Positions 1-6,286 of a DNA stretch of 16,487 nt are shown piece after piece. The notes beneath the pieces are model-generated. The model was not told the DNA's origin. It was given only the letters and a program-made list of their open reading frames with translations, and did not search any database. Origin of the DNA: Acidobacteriota bacterium (GTDB lineage: Bacteria > Acidobacteriota > Thermoanaerobaculia > Multivoradales > JAHEKO01); the NCBI GenBank assembly GCA_024638355.1, contig JAHEKO010000008.1, positions 4,835 to 21,321 of the forward strand, given 5' to 3'. Both the position numbers and the translations under genes were made by a program. Within the stretch, counting starts at the first letter, position 1. Each line of letters begins with the position of its first letter.

Positions 1-1
1 G

Positions 2-415
2 GTCGGCATGACCGAGGAGGAGTTCGAGCTCACCCGCGACTACCTGATCAACTACTCGAAGCTCTGGGCGCAGACACTGCCCGACCGACTCGGCTTCCTG
101 ATGGACAGCCGCTTCTACGGCGGCGGCTACTTCATCGACGAGATCGATCGCGAGCTGAAGGCTCTGAACCTCGACCGCGTAAACGCGGCCATTCGCTCCA
201 ATATCCAGGCCGACGACTTCCAGGCCGTCCTGGTGACCGACGATGCCGCCGCCGTTCAGGCCTACCTCGAGGCCGACGGTCCGAGCCCGATGACCTACAA
301 CGCCCCGCCGGAGCCCGAGGTCGTGGAAGGGGACAAGCTGTTCGAGGCGCGGCCGATCGAGCCCGACGGCTTCCGCATCGTCCCGGTCGACACCATGTTC
401 GAGGGCGGCCCCTAG
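2..415 (+). CDS. M16 (insulinase-family) peptidase, C-terminal part, cut by window edge
   Basis: The reading frame is open from the first bases, so the gene begins outside the window and only the last ~137 codons are seen. The visible part resembles the end of an M16 C-terminal domain: a TEEEFELTRDYL helix, then a segment around LPDRLGFLMDSRFYG, a 'YFIDEI' stretch, and the 'LNLDRVNAAIRSNI' helix that precedes a final beta strand (QAVLVTD). M16 proteins are zinc peptidases or non-catalytic partner subunits forming a clam-shell. The HxxEH site would lie upstream, so activity cannot be judged. The last ~45 residues are Pro/Glu-rich (PPEPEVVEGDKLFEARPIEPD) and extend past the usual domain end. 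A hairpin follows 54 bp after the stop. The Met at 8 is internal. Family call is fairly sure; catalytic status is unknown. Confidence 0.75.
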   Translation, partial: VGMTEEEFELTRDYLINYSKLWAQTLPDRLGFLMDSRFYGGGYFIDEIDRELKALNLDRVNAAIRSNIQADDFQAVLVTDDAAAVQAYLEADGPSPMTYNAPPEPEVVEGDKLFEARPIEPDGFRIVPVDTMFEGGP

Positions 416-468
416 GCACCAGGCCACGCCGGGGTCCGGACCCTCGAGCCATTCTCTCGGGTCGAGCT

Positions 469-492
469 GCGGGAGGGGTCTTCCTCTCCCGC
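469..492 (+). terminator. Hairpin downstream of the M16 gene, probable transcription terminator
   Basis: A 10-bp stem (469-478 with 483-492, one G-T wobble, otherwise perfect) closes a TCTT tetraloop: GCGGGAGGGG / CCTCTCCCGC. It lies 54 bp after the M16 stop codon. No continuous T run follows, only a GATTTCTT stretch ~14 nt later, so it is not a textbook intrinsic terminator. It could also act as an mRNA 3'-end stabiliser. Confidence 0.5.
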
Positions 493-648
493 CCCGTTCG
501 ACCGAGATTTCTTCGTCCGGCCTATATCAAAGCGGGTACCGACCCACCCTAATGTGGTGGGAGCCGTTCTCTTCAGCAAGGACCCGTGACACTTCTCGAC
601 TTTCGCTTAGTACCCGCACCCTACTTGCTGGAGTTGAACGGCTCCCTG

Positions 649-885
649 ATGTCCTCTCCCCGGCCGGCAGAGCCAGAGCCCGCGGACGACGAGGCTTGCG
701 CCGGCTCTCAGTTCGATCCCGCGGTCGCCGCCGCCTTCGCTGAGATTGCCGAGGAGATCTGGACCGAGATTCGCGAGAGGGTGCACCGCGAGGTCCAAGG
801 GGATAGGATGCGCTCCGAATGTTTACCGGCGCCGTCCACCAGGGACCTCCTCAGACCGACGCGAGTTTTTCCGACCTCGGTCTGA
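649..885 (+). CDS. Possible small hypothetical ORF overlapping the helicase start
   Basis: A 78-codon frame starts at ATG 649; an alternative GTG lies upstream at 586. The first half is acidic and Pro-rich (RPAEPEPADDEACAG), followed by an amphipathic helix-like stretch (AAAFAEIAEEIWTEIRERVH) that looks protein-like, with mostly G/C third positions. The last ~22 codons overlap the helicase frame and look like out-of-frame translation. The only ribosome-site candidate (GGAG near 630) is ~15 nt from the ATG, which is too far to be convincing. No family is recognised. It may be a real small protein, a decayed gene end, or chance in GC-rich DNA. Confidence 0.22.
   Translation: MSSPRPAEPEPADDEACAGSQFDPAVAAAFAEIAEEIWTEIRERVHREVQGDRMRSECLPAPSTRDLLRPTRVFPTSV
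804..809 (+). promoter_or_regulatory. Putative -10 element of the helicase gene (leaderless start)
   Basis: TAGGAT fits a TANNNT -10 hexamer. It ends 9 nt before the helicase ATG at 819, so transcription would begin at or just before the start codon. The same TAG is an in-frame stop, so the helicase cannot start further upstream. No Shine-Dalgarno sequence lies in the 9-nt gap. No clear -35 is seen. Confidence 0.35.
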
Positions 886-2027
886 GCCCGCCGATCGTCG
901 AGTCGCTGGACGAGATCGACTTCGAGCACCCGACGCCGATCCAGGAGAAGGTCATTCCGCGCGGCCTCGAAGGCGCCGACGTCGTCGGCCTGGCGCAGAC
1001 CGGCTCCGGCAAGACGGCCGCCTTCGTGCTGCCGATCCTCCAGAAGCTGCTCGACGGCAAGGGCACCCGCGCCCTCATCCTCTGCCCGACTCGCGAGATC
1101 GCGCTGCAAACGCGCTCGTTCGTCGACACCATCGGCAAGGCGCTCGGCATCCGCTCCGCCTGTCTCATCGGCGGCGTGAAGATGGGCCCGCAGATCAGCG
1201 ACCTGCGCCGGAACCCCGACGTGGTGGTCGCGACCCCGGGCCGCCTCTGGGACCACTACGAGCGCAAGAACGTGCGACTGGACCGGATCGAGAAGCTGGT
1301 CATGGACGAAGCCGACCACATGCTCGACCTCGGCTTCCTGCCCCAGATCCAGCGCATCCTCTCGGTGCTGCCGGACGAGCGGCAGACCTTCATGTTCTCG
1401 GCCACCATGCCGACCACCATCGAGAACCTCGCGCGCCGCTTCATGCGCGAGCCGGGGCTGGTCGATCTGCGGCCCCGAACCATGACCGCGAGCGGCATCG
1501 AGCACCGCCTCTACCTGGTCGCCCCCGGAGAGACCAAGGCCTGCCTGCTGGCCCTGGTGCGCGAGGAGACGGGAAGCATGCTGATCTTCCTGCGCCGCAA
1601 GGTGGACGCCGACTGGGCTTGCCGGCAGCTCGAGATCGAGGGTCACTCGGTGCAGCGCATCCACTCCGGACGGACACAGCAGCAGCGCGTCGCGGCGCTC
1701 AAGGGCCTGCGCGAGGGCAAGCACCGGATCCTTCTGGCCACCAACGTCGCCGCGCGCGGCATCGACATTCCGATCATCGAGCACATCGTCAACTTCGGCA
1801 TGCCGGACGCGGTCGAGGACTACGTCCACCGGGCCGGCCGAACGGCGCGTGGCGCGATGGAGGGTACGGTCTCGACGATCGCCACCTGGCAAGACAAGGA
1901 GACCATCAAGATGGTCGAGAAGGCGATCGGACAGAAGCTGCCCCGCTGCACCCTCGAGGGCGTCGAGCAGTGGGTCGAGCGCAAGCAGACGATCCGCGGC
2001 CGCCAGCGGCTACGGCGACGGTTCTAG
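819..2027 (+). CDS. DEAD-box ATP-dependent RNA helicase (RhlE/CsdA-like core)
   Basis: This 402-residue protein is a minimal two-RecA-domain RNA helicase that should unwind short RNA duplexes in ribosome assembly or mRNA turnover. All signature motifs are present in order: Q motif (FEHPTPIQ, ~35-42), motif I AQTGSGKT (59-66), Ia PTREIA (90-95), Ib TPGR (139-142), motif II DEAD (163-166), motif III SAT (194-196), motif V region ATNVAARGID (307-316), motif VI HRAGRTAR (337-344). After the core there is only a ~50-residue tail ending in a basic RGRQRLRRRF stretch, with no long Gly/Arg or DbpA-type RNA-binding domain. Motif IV is slightly unusual (MLIFLRRK). An in-frame TAG at 804 forces the start to 819. 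The 3' end overlaps the convergent channel gene by 18 bp. DEAD-box identity is certain; the subfamily is not. Confidence 0.97.
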   Translation: MFTGAVHQGPPQTDASFSDLGLSPPIVESLDEIDFEHPTPIQEKVIPRGLEGADVVGLAQTGSGKTAAFVLPILQKLLDGKGTRALILCPTREIALQTRSFVDTIGKALGIRSACLIGGVKMGPQISDLRRNPDVVVATPGRLWDHYERKNVRLDRIEKLVMDEADHMLDLGFLPQIQRILSVLPDERQTFMFSATMPTTIENLARRFMREPGLVDLRPRTMTASGIEHRLYLVAPGETKACLLALVREETGSMLIFLRRKVDADWACRQLEIEGHSVQRIHSGRTQQQRVAALKGLREGKHRILLATNVAARGIDIPIIEHIVNFGMPDAVEDYVHRAGRTARGAMEGTVSTIATWQDKETIKMVEKAIGQKLPRCTLEGVEQWVERKQTIRGRQRLRRRF

Positions 2028-3563
2028 GCTCGCGCGCGACTTGCGCCGCGGCCGGGGCAGTCGCTTCAGCACCGGCGAATTGGCCAGGTAGATCAGCTGG
2101 CATCCGGGCGTGATCTCGTACAGATCGGGAGGATTCAGCACGTCCTCCTGCTCCTTGTTGCGTAGGCCGACCACCAGAATGCCCTTCTCTTGCTTCAGCC
2201 GCCGTCCGAGTTCGCCGAAGCTGACGCCGCCTTCGGCCAGAGCCGACTTCGGGGGCGCGCCGACGAAGAGGCTGTTGGCACCGCTCGCCGCCACCTTGCT
2301 CATCAGCTCCGCGGTTCCCGGCATGGTCACGGCGTGCGCCAGCAGCGAGAAGCCGAGCCGGCGGGTCTCGATCACCTCGTCCGCGCCCGCGGCATAGGCG
2401 TGCTCGACGTTCTCCGAGTCGAGAATCTCGGCCACCACGTAGAGCGGGCGGATCCGGGTCTCGGTCTTGGCCCGGCGGCGCATGTAGGAGCGAATCGTGA
2501 ACGCGGTCAGAACGGTCTTGGCGTCGGCATTCTGCGGCAGAACGTGGCGCGAGCCGACCAGGATGGCCGCCGCCGCGTGCGACATCCTCGCCTTGTCGAG
2601 CTCGCTCTCCTTGGTCGGGTCCCCGCTCACCCAGACGAACTCGGGCGGCAGGTCGCTGGGCCGCTCGCCCTCGGCGAACACCACCAGCGGCCTCGCCTCC
2701 GAGTCGATCTCCGAGAGGATCGCCTGCAGCAGCATCTCGGCTCCCGGCTCGTAGCCGCAGAGCACGACGTGATTGATGTATCCGCTCATTCGGAACTGCT
2801 CCTCTCGAATCGACAGAATGCTCTTGACCAGGGTGTTGCCGACCACTCCGGCGAAGAGCGCCAGGGTGAACATGCCGGCGAGCATCATGAAGCCGCCGAC
2901 GATGCGGCCGAGGCCGGTGATCGGCGTGATGTCGCCGTAGCCCACGGTGGTCAGGGTGACCAGCGCCCACCAGATGCCGTCCCAGGTGGAGGCGAGCAGC
3001 GGGTTGGAGCGACCTTCGACCAGGAAGAGGCTGATCCCGCCGAGCAGGACGGCCGAGATCAGGAACGAGAAAGCGAGTCCGAACAGCAGCGTGTTTTCCC
3101 GGAACGATCGCTCGAGCCAGTTGAACGGATTGCTGTACCGGAAGACCTTCACGGTGCGCAGCAGCCGCAGCAGCCGCAGCGCCCGTAGCCCGCGCAGCGC
3201 CGGCACCAGCGCGGCGACCGTGAGGATGTCGATCAGGTTGAGGGGCTGCAGGCAGAAGAGCAGGCGATCGATGACGTGGTGGCCCAGCTTCGAGGTCGTG
3301 GAATGGCTGAAGAAGTCGAGACGCGGCGGACGGTAGGAGAGGATCCGCAGGGAGATCTCGGCCGCGAAGAACCAGAGAATGACGCGATCGAGCGCGTTGA
3401 TGAGCTCCTTGCCCGGATAGGAAGTGCCGAGCGAGAAGTCGACCAGGAAGAGCGCGACCGACGCGGCGATCAACACCCAGACCACCCATTGGACGGATTC
3501 GTAGAGCCGGGTGTCGGGCCGGTGAAACGCGGCTCGCACCCACCTCATGGCGCGACGCGTCAC
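2010..3563 (-). CDS. Six-TM voltage-sensor-type K+ channel with C-terminal RCK (TrkA-N) domain
   Basis: This 517-residue inner-membrane channel has S1 at ~21-45, S2/S3 at ~60-75 and ~105-120, and an Arg-rich S4-like helix (~120-142, repeated 'LR' with Arg at about every third position). S5 is at ~158-183, the pore helix and filter TLTTVGYGD at 203-211, and S6 at ~220-245. The cytoplasmic RCK nucleotide-binding fold begins with HVVLCGYEPGAE (265-276), closer to the MthK/BK form (CGY/CGW) than to classical GxGxxG. An RCK_C-like region follows (~415-495), then a basic tail. K+ selectivity follows from TVGYGD; voltage or ligand gating is inferred from the S4 and RCK. The GTG start at 3563 has an AAGGAGAG ribosome site and lies 1 nt after the stop of the preceding gene, so translation is probably coupled. 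An ATG five codons in is the alternative start. Last gene of the operon. Confidence 0.95.
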   Translation of the reverse strand: MTRRAMRWVRAAFHRPDTRLYESVQWVVWVLIAASVALFLVDFSLGTSYPGKELINALDRVILWFFAAEISLRILSYRPPRLDFFSHSTTSKLGHHVIDRLLFCLQPLNLIDILTVAALVPALRGLRALRLLRLLRTVKVFRYSNPFNWLERSFRENTLLFGLAFSFLISAVLLGGISLFLVEGRSNPLLASTWDGIWWALVTLTTVGYGDITPITGLGRIVGGFMMLAGMFTLALFAGVVGNTLVKSILSIREEQFRMSGYINHVVLCGYEPGAEMLLQAILSEIDSEARPLVVFAEGERPSDLPPEFVWVSGDPTKESELDKARMSHAAAAILVGSRHVLPQNADAKTVLTAFTIRSYMRRRAKTETRIRPLYVVAEILDSENVEHAYAAGADEVIETRRLGFSLLAHAVTMPGTAELMSKVAASGANSLFVGAPPKSALAEGGVSFGELGRRLKQEKGILVVGLRNKEQEDVLNPPDLYEITPGCQLIYLANSPVLKRLPRPRRKSRASLEPSP

Positions 3564-3564
3564 C

Positions 3565-5214
3565 TCAGGACTCTCCTTCCAGGCGTCGGCGCAGACCCTC
3601 GAGCTTCTCCTCCATCTCGCTGCGCAGGTCGGGATCGCTGGTGACCGAGATCGCCCGATCGAACAGATCGATGCCGGATTCGACGTCGCCGGCGCGCAGC
3701 GCCTCGTTCGCCGACCTCACCAGGCCCCAGCGCTCGATCTCCTCGTGGGCGGCGGCGACCCGTTGGGGATCCGCGATCCGGCTCAACGCACCTTCGGCCA
3801 GGGCGATGGCCTCGTCCTCGCGCCCCTCCCGAACGTAGAGCTGTACCAGGTGCAGCAGCACATCGCTCCGTCCCGGCAGGAGCGCCCGCGCCCGCTCGAG
3901 GTGCTCGATACCCTCGGCGGCGTCGCCCCCCGGCAGGAGGTGGGCGACGCCGCGCATGACCCAGGCCTCGCCGAAGGCCGGGTCGATCCCGGTGGCGATG
4001 CCGAGTACCCGGCGCGCGCGGTCGGCGAGCGCCATGCGGTCGGAGCCGTCGCCCGCCAGACCACCTCCCTCGGACAAGGTCAACAGATGGCGGCCGCAGA
4101 GCAGGTAGCTCGACGCCGAGCGCGGTACCAGCTCGAGCGCCCGCGACCAGAGCTCGTGCGCCTCGGCGAGCCGCTGCTGGCGATCGCGCACGTAGGCCAG
4201 GCCGGCCCACGCGTCGCCCGAATCGGGCTCGTACTCGAGAGCCCGGTGCAGATGGCGCGCCGCTTCCTCCTCGCGCCCCAGGTGAGCCAGCAGATCGCCC
4301 AGGCCGGTCAACACGGTCGCCGGCGAGACCGCCGCCAGCTCCACCGAGCGCGCGTCCGGTAGACGATCGAGGCGCAGCCCAGCGACCGGCAACGATCCCT
4401 CGAGCACGTAGGCTCGAATCGCCTTCTCCAACTCGGCGGGCCGCACGTCGAAGGCATCGACGAAGGCGCCGCGCGGATCCTCGCCCCGGCCGAGCGACTC
4501 GAAGTAGTCGGCGAGGTCGCCGCTGCGATCGGACTCGTCGGAGAGGAGATAGTGAACCAGGATCCAGGAGACCGCGTAGAAGCGCCCGGCGCCGCTCGCG
4601 TCGTGTTCGTGCGCGTTCTCGCGGGTCACGGCCAGAACACTTTCCACCCCCAGCTCGTGGTTGGCGCGAAGCCAGCGCAGGTGGCGGGCGACCGGCTGTC
4701 CGAGGTAGGCGGTCTCGCCTTCGGTCTGGAAGGTGCTGTAGTACTCGGCCAGCCCTTCGTTGAACCACATCGGCACGCCGGGGAGGTTGCTCTGCACCAG
4801 GAAGTGGACGTATTCGTGGAAGATCACCGAGAACGAGCCGAGGTAGCTCGGATCGGCGTTGAGGGTGATGTAGTTGCCGTCGCGGTGGGTGAGGAACTGA
4901 CCGAGCACCTTCACGCCCGCGCTCTCACCGCCGCTCTTGTAGGGCGCGTAGGACTCGGCGTCGCGAAAGGCGAAGATCCGCGTCGGAGCGGGCGAGCGGA
5001 GCTCGATCTCCGGAGCCAGATCGGCGAACGCCGAGCGGAAGAGCTCGAGACTCGAGACGATCTCCGCCGCTCGCTCCGGCTCCGCGTTCGAGTGGACCTC
5101 GAAGTGCGAAGAGCGCGCGGTCGTCCAGCTCTCGATATCGGCGGGCTGGGCGTCGACGGGCGTGGCCCAGGCCCACGTCGCGAGCACCGCGAGCGCCAGA
5201 GGCCTAGCCGGCAA
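3565..5214 (-). CDS. Exported gluzincin-like (peptidase MA / DUF1570-type) protein with C-terminal TPRs
   Basis: A 549-residue protein with an N-terminal signal peptide (hydrophobic ~5-20, likely signal peptidase I cleavage after VDA, no lipobox Cys), so probably periplasmic. Residues ~30-275 resemble the peptidase-MA-like domain: FHEYVH (HExxH, His133/His137) followed by WFNEGLAEYYS (150-160), whose Glu153 or Glu157 would be the third zinc ligand. Residues ~295-545 are helical repeats of TPR type (EPDSGDAWAGLAYVRD; FGEAWVMRGVAHLL; DVLLHLVQLYVREGR), typical of protein-interaction scaffolds. The zinc-site residues look intact, so it may be a true metallopeptidase, but its substrate is unknown. 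The TTG start at 5214 lies inside the end of the TMEM175 gene (11-bp overlap) behind a GGAGGCGG site, implying translational coupling. A later in-frame GTG is possible. It sits between two K+ channel genes. Confidence 0.85.
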   Translation of the reverse strand: MPARPLALAVLATWAWATPVDAQPADIESWTTARSSHFEVHSNAEPERAAEIVSSLELFRSAFADLAPEIELRSPAPTRIFAFRDAESYAPYKSGGESAGVKVLGQFLTHRDGNYITLNADPSYLGSFSVIFHEYVHFLVQSNLPGVPMWFNEGLAEYYSTFQTEGETAYLGQPVARHLRWLRANHELGVESVLAVTRENAHEHDASGAGRFYAVSWILVHYLLSDESDRSGDLADYFESLGRGEDPRGAFVDAFDVRPAELEKAIRAYVLEGSLPVAGLRLDRLPDARSVELAAVSPATVLTGLGDLLAHLGREEEAARHLHRALEYEPDSGDAWAGLAYVRDRQQRLAEAHELWSRALELVPRSASSYLLCGRHLLTLSEGGGLAGDGSDRMALADRARRVLGIATGIDPAFGEAWVMRGVAHLLPGGDAAEGIEHLERARALLPGRSDVLLHLVQLYVREGREDEAIALAEGALSRIADPQRVAAAHEEIERWGLVRSANEALRAGDVESGIDLFDRAISVTSDPDLRSEMEEKLEGLRRRLEGES

Positions 5215-5959
5215 GAGCCGCCTCCATCGCGTCTCGCCGCTTGCTGCGGTGCCACCAGTAGACGGTCATGACCGGGCCCAGCAGCCCGTACACCCAGCCC
5301 GAGATCCCGCCCAGGGCTCCACCGAGCCCGAGCAGCGTCAGGAGAATCGAGACGACGGCCATCACCACGAAGATCATGTAGTGCCCGAAGATGGTGCGGG
5401 CGTCGTGGATCTCGAGCTCGGAGAGACCCAGCGCCTCGCGCCTCGCGTACGCGCGCAGATAGAGAAGAGCGATACAGAGGAACACCAGGGCGAAGCCGAG
5501 CCCGTAGATCACCCACAGCTCGCTCAGCTGCTCGTACGCGGTGAATCGCCGCACCGCCGCGCCCGCCGGCGTCCGCGAGTCGAGTCCGAACACCCACTCG
5601 ACGAAAGTGATGGCCACGAACTTGAGCGGGTAGACAAAGAAGAGCACCACGAAGAGCAGGACCATGTTCAGGAAGGTGACCCACGAATCGCTGAGCCCGT
5701 AGCGGCGGAAGAAGCCGCGGTGCGCGAGCCAGATGAACACCAGGGCGAGAAAGCTCAGGCCGAAAGCTCCGAAGCCGCGGAGATTGGCGGCCAGCTCGGC
5801 GTAGGTCTGCGGCACCTCGAGCGAGACCACCAGGAGCGTCGCCGAGAAGCCGAACACGGCGTCGCTGAACCCCTCGAGGCGGGAGATGTTGCGGCCGCGG
5901 ACTCGATAGGGCCCGAGCGGGGAGCCGCGCATCTCGTCCGGTGCCTGCTGGCCGCTCAT
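5204..5959 (-). CDS. TMEM175-family (DUF1211) potassium channel-like membrane protein
   Basis: With the ATG at 5959 the product is 251 residues. The first membrane helix carries the family signature: Arg27, then FSDAVF (31-36) and the hydrophobic TLLVVSLEVP. About five more hydrophobic segments follow (~66-80, 95-120, 147-170, 192-215, 218-236), matching the six-TM layout of bacterial TMEM175 proteins. Characterised members are homotetrameric K+-permeable channels lacking a TVGYGD filter, with selectivity set by hydrophobic TM1 residues; K+ conduction here is inferred from family. An upstream in-frame extension to 6064 is Arg/Pro-rich and non-family-like, so it was excluded. ATG 5932 is another option. 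No Shine-Dalgarno site precedes 5959, but TATCAT lies 6 nt upstream, suggesting a leaderless mRNA. First gene of the three-gene operon. Confidence 0.88.
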   Translation of the reverse strand: MSGQQAPDEMRGSPLGPYRVRGRNISRLEGFSDAVFGFSATLLVVSLEVPQTYAELAANLRGFGAFGLSFLALVFIWLAHRGFFRRYGLSDSWVTFLNMVLLFVVLFFVYPLKFVAITFVEWVFGLDSRTPAGAAVRRFTAYEQLSELWVIYGLGFALVFLCIALLYLRAYARREALGLSELEIHDARTIFGHYMIFVVMAVVSILLTLLGLGGALGGISGWVYGLLGPVMTVYWWHRSKRRDAMEAALAG

Positions 5960-5965
5960 CGGGAG

Positions 5966-5971
5966 ATGATA
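5966..5971 (-). promoter_or_regulatory. Putative -10 element of the channel operon
   Basis: On the minus strand this reads TATCAT, matching the TATAAT consensus at 5 of 6 bases. It ends 6 nt before the TMEM175 ATG, so the transcript would start at about the ATG. No ribosome site is present and no convincing -35 is seen. Confidence 0.4.
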
Positions 5972-5973
5972 CC

Positions 5974-5989
5974 GGGCGGCAAGCCGCCC
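5974..5989. promoter_or_regulatory. Palindrome next to the operon -10: candidate operator
   Basis: GGGCGGC-AA-GCCGCCC is a perfect 7-bp inverted repeat with a 2-nt centre. It sits 2 bp upstream (minus-strand sense) of the TATCAT element, in the spacer where RNA polymerase would bind. The tiny centre favours a dimeric DNA-binding site over an RNA hairpin. It is pure GC apart from the centre, so chance in GC-rich DNA is a real alternative. Confidence 0.3.
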
Positions 5990-6211
5990 CGGCCCCACGG
6001 ACCGGACCGGAAGAACCGGCGTACGGCCGGATGTTCGGCGCGCCGTTTTCCACCCGCGTGCCACCCTTGCGCCGCGTGCGGCTCCCCACGCCCCGACGCG
6101 GGGCCCCGGGCTCGATTGTTACCCGTCTGGAATCAGGAGGTTGAACCGATCGCCGTGGAGCGATCGAAGCAGAGCCACTTGGACACGCGACGATGGCTCG
6201 CCAGTTGCTGC
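5990..6211. other. Divergent intergenic stretch without a recognisable gene
   Basis: This is the gap between the leftward channel operon and the rightward subtilisin gene. It contains clustered CCGG-type motifs around 6001-6030, a small GC hairpin (6090-6094 with 6100-6104, loop GACGC) without a T tract, and two copies of the palindrome CGATCG at 6147-6152 and 6161-6166, 14 bp apart. No convincing ORF, RNA gene or consensus promoter could be identified. Confidence 0.4.
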
Positions 6212-6245
6212 GGGGACGGGCCAGGAATGTATTCCACCGGTCCCC
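6212..6245 (+). promoter_or_regulatory. Imperfect 34-nt inverted repeat just before the subtilisin ribosome site
   Basis: GGGGAC (6212-6217) pairs with GTCCCC (6240-6245) and GG (6219-6220) with CC (6237-6238). GGAAT (6224-6228) pairs with ATTCC (6231-6235) around GT. The only interruptions are a G/G mismatch and a 3-versus-1 internal loop. It ends 8 nt before the GGAGGA ribosome site at 6254-6259. It could be an mRNA hairpin affecting translation of the subtilisin, or a DNA operator centred on GGAATGTATTCC. A weak TTGCTG/TGTATT promoter-like pair overlaps it, so which of the two applies depends on where transcription starts. Confidence 0.4.
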
Positions 6246-6286
6246 ACCTCTCCGGAGGAATCACACCATGAACCCAAGAGGCATAC

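Noticed and set aside
543..561. Hairpin CCCACC/GGTGGG before the helicase
   Set aside because: Only 6 bp, no T tract and no gene end or start directly beside it; too weak to call.
746..2113. A 455-codon plus-strand frame alongside the helicase
   Set aside because: Its translation is a low-complexity Arg/Pro/Ala string; the helicase frame has every family motif.
5960..6064. N-terminal extension of the TMEM175 protein
   Set aside because: The 35 extra codons are Arg/Pro-rich, cover the palindrome and -10-like box, and do not resemble the family.
5162..6271. A 369-codon plus-strand frame opposite the TMEM175 gene
   Set aside because: Composition (His/Glu/Arg-rich) is that of an antisense shadow; the minus strand encodes a clear membrane protein.
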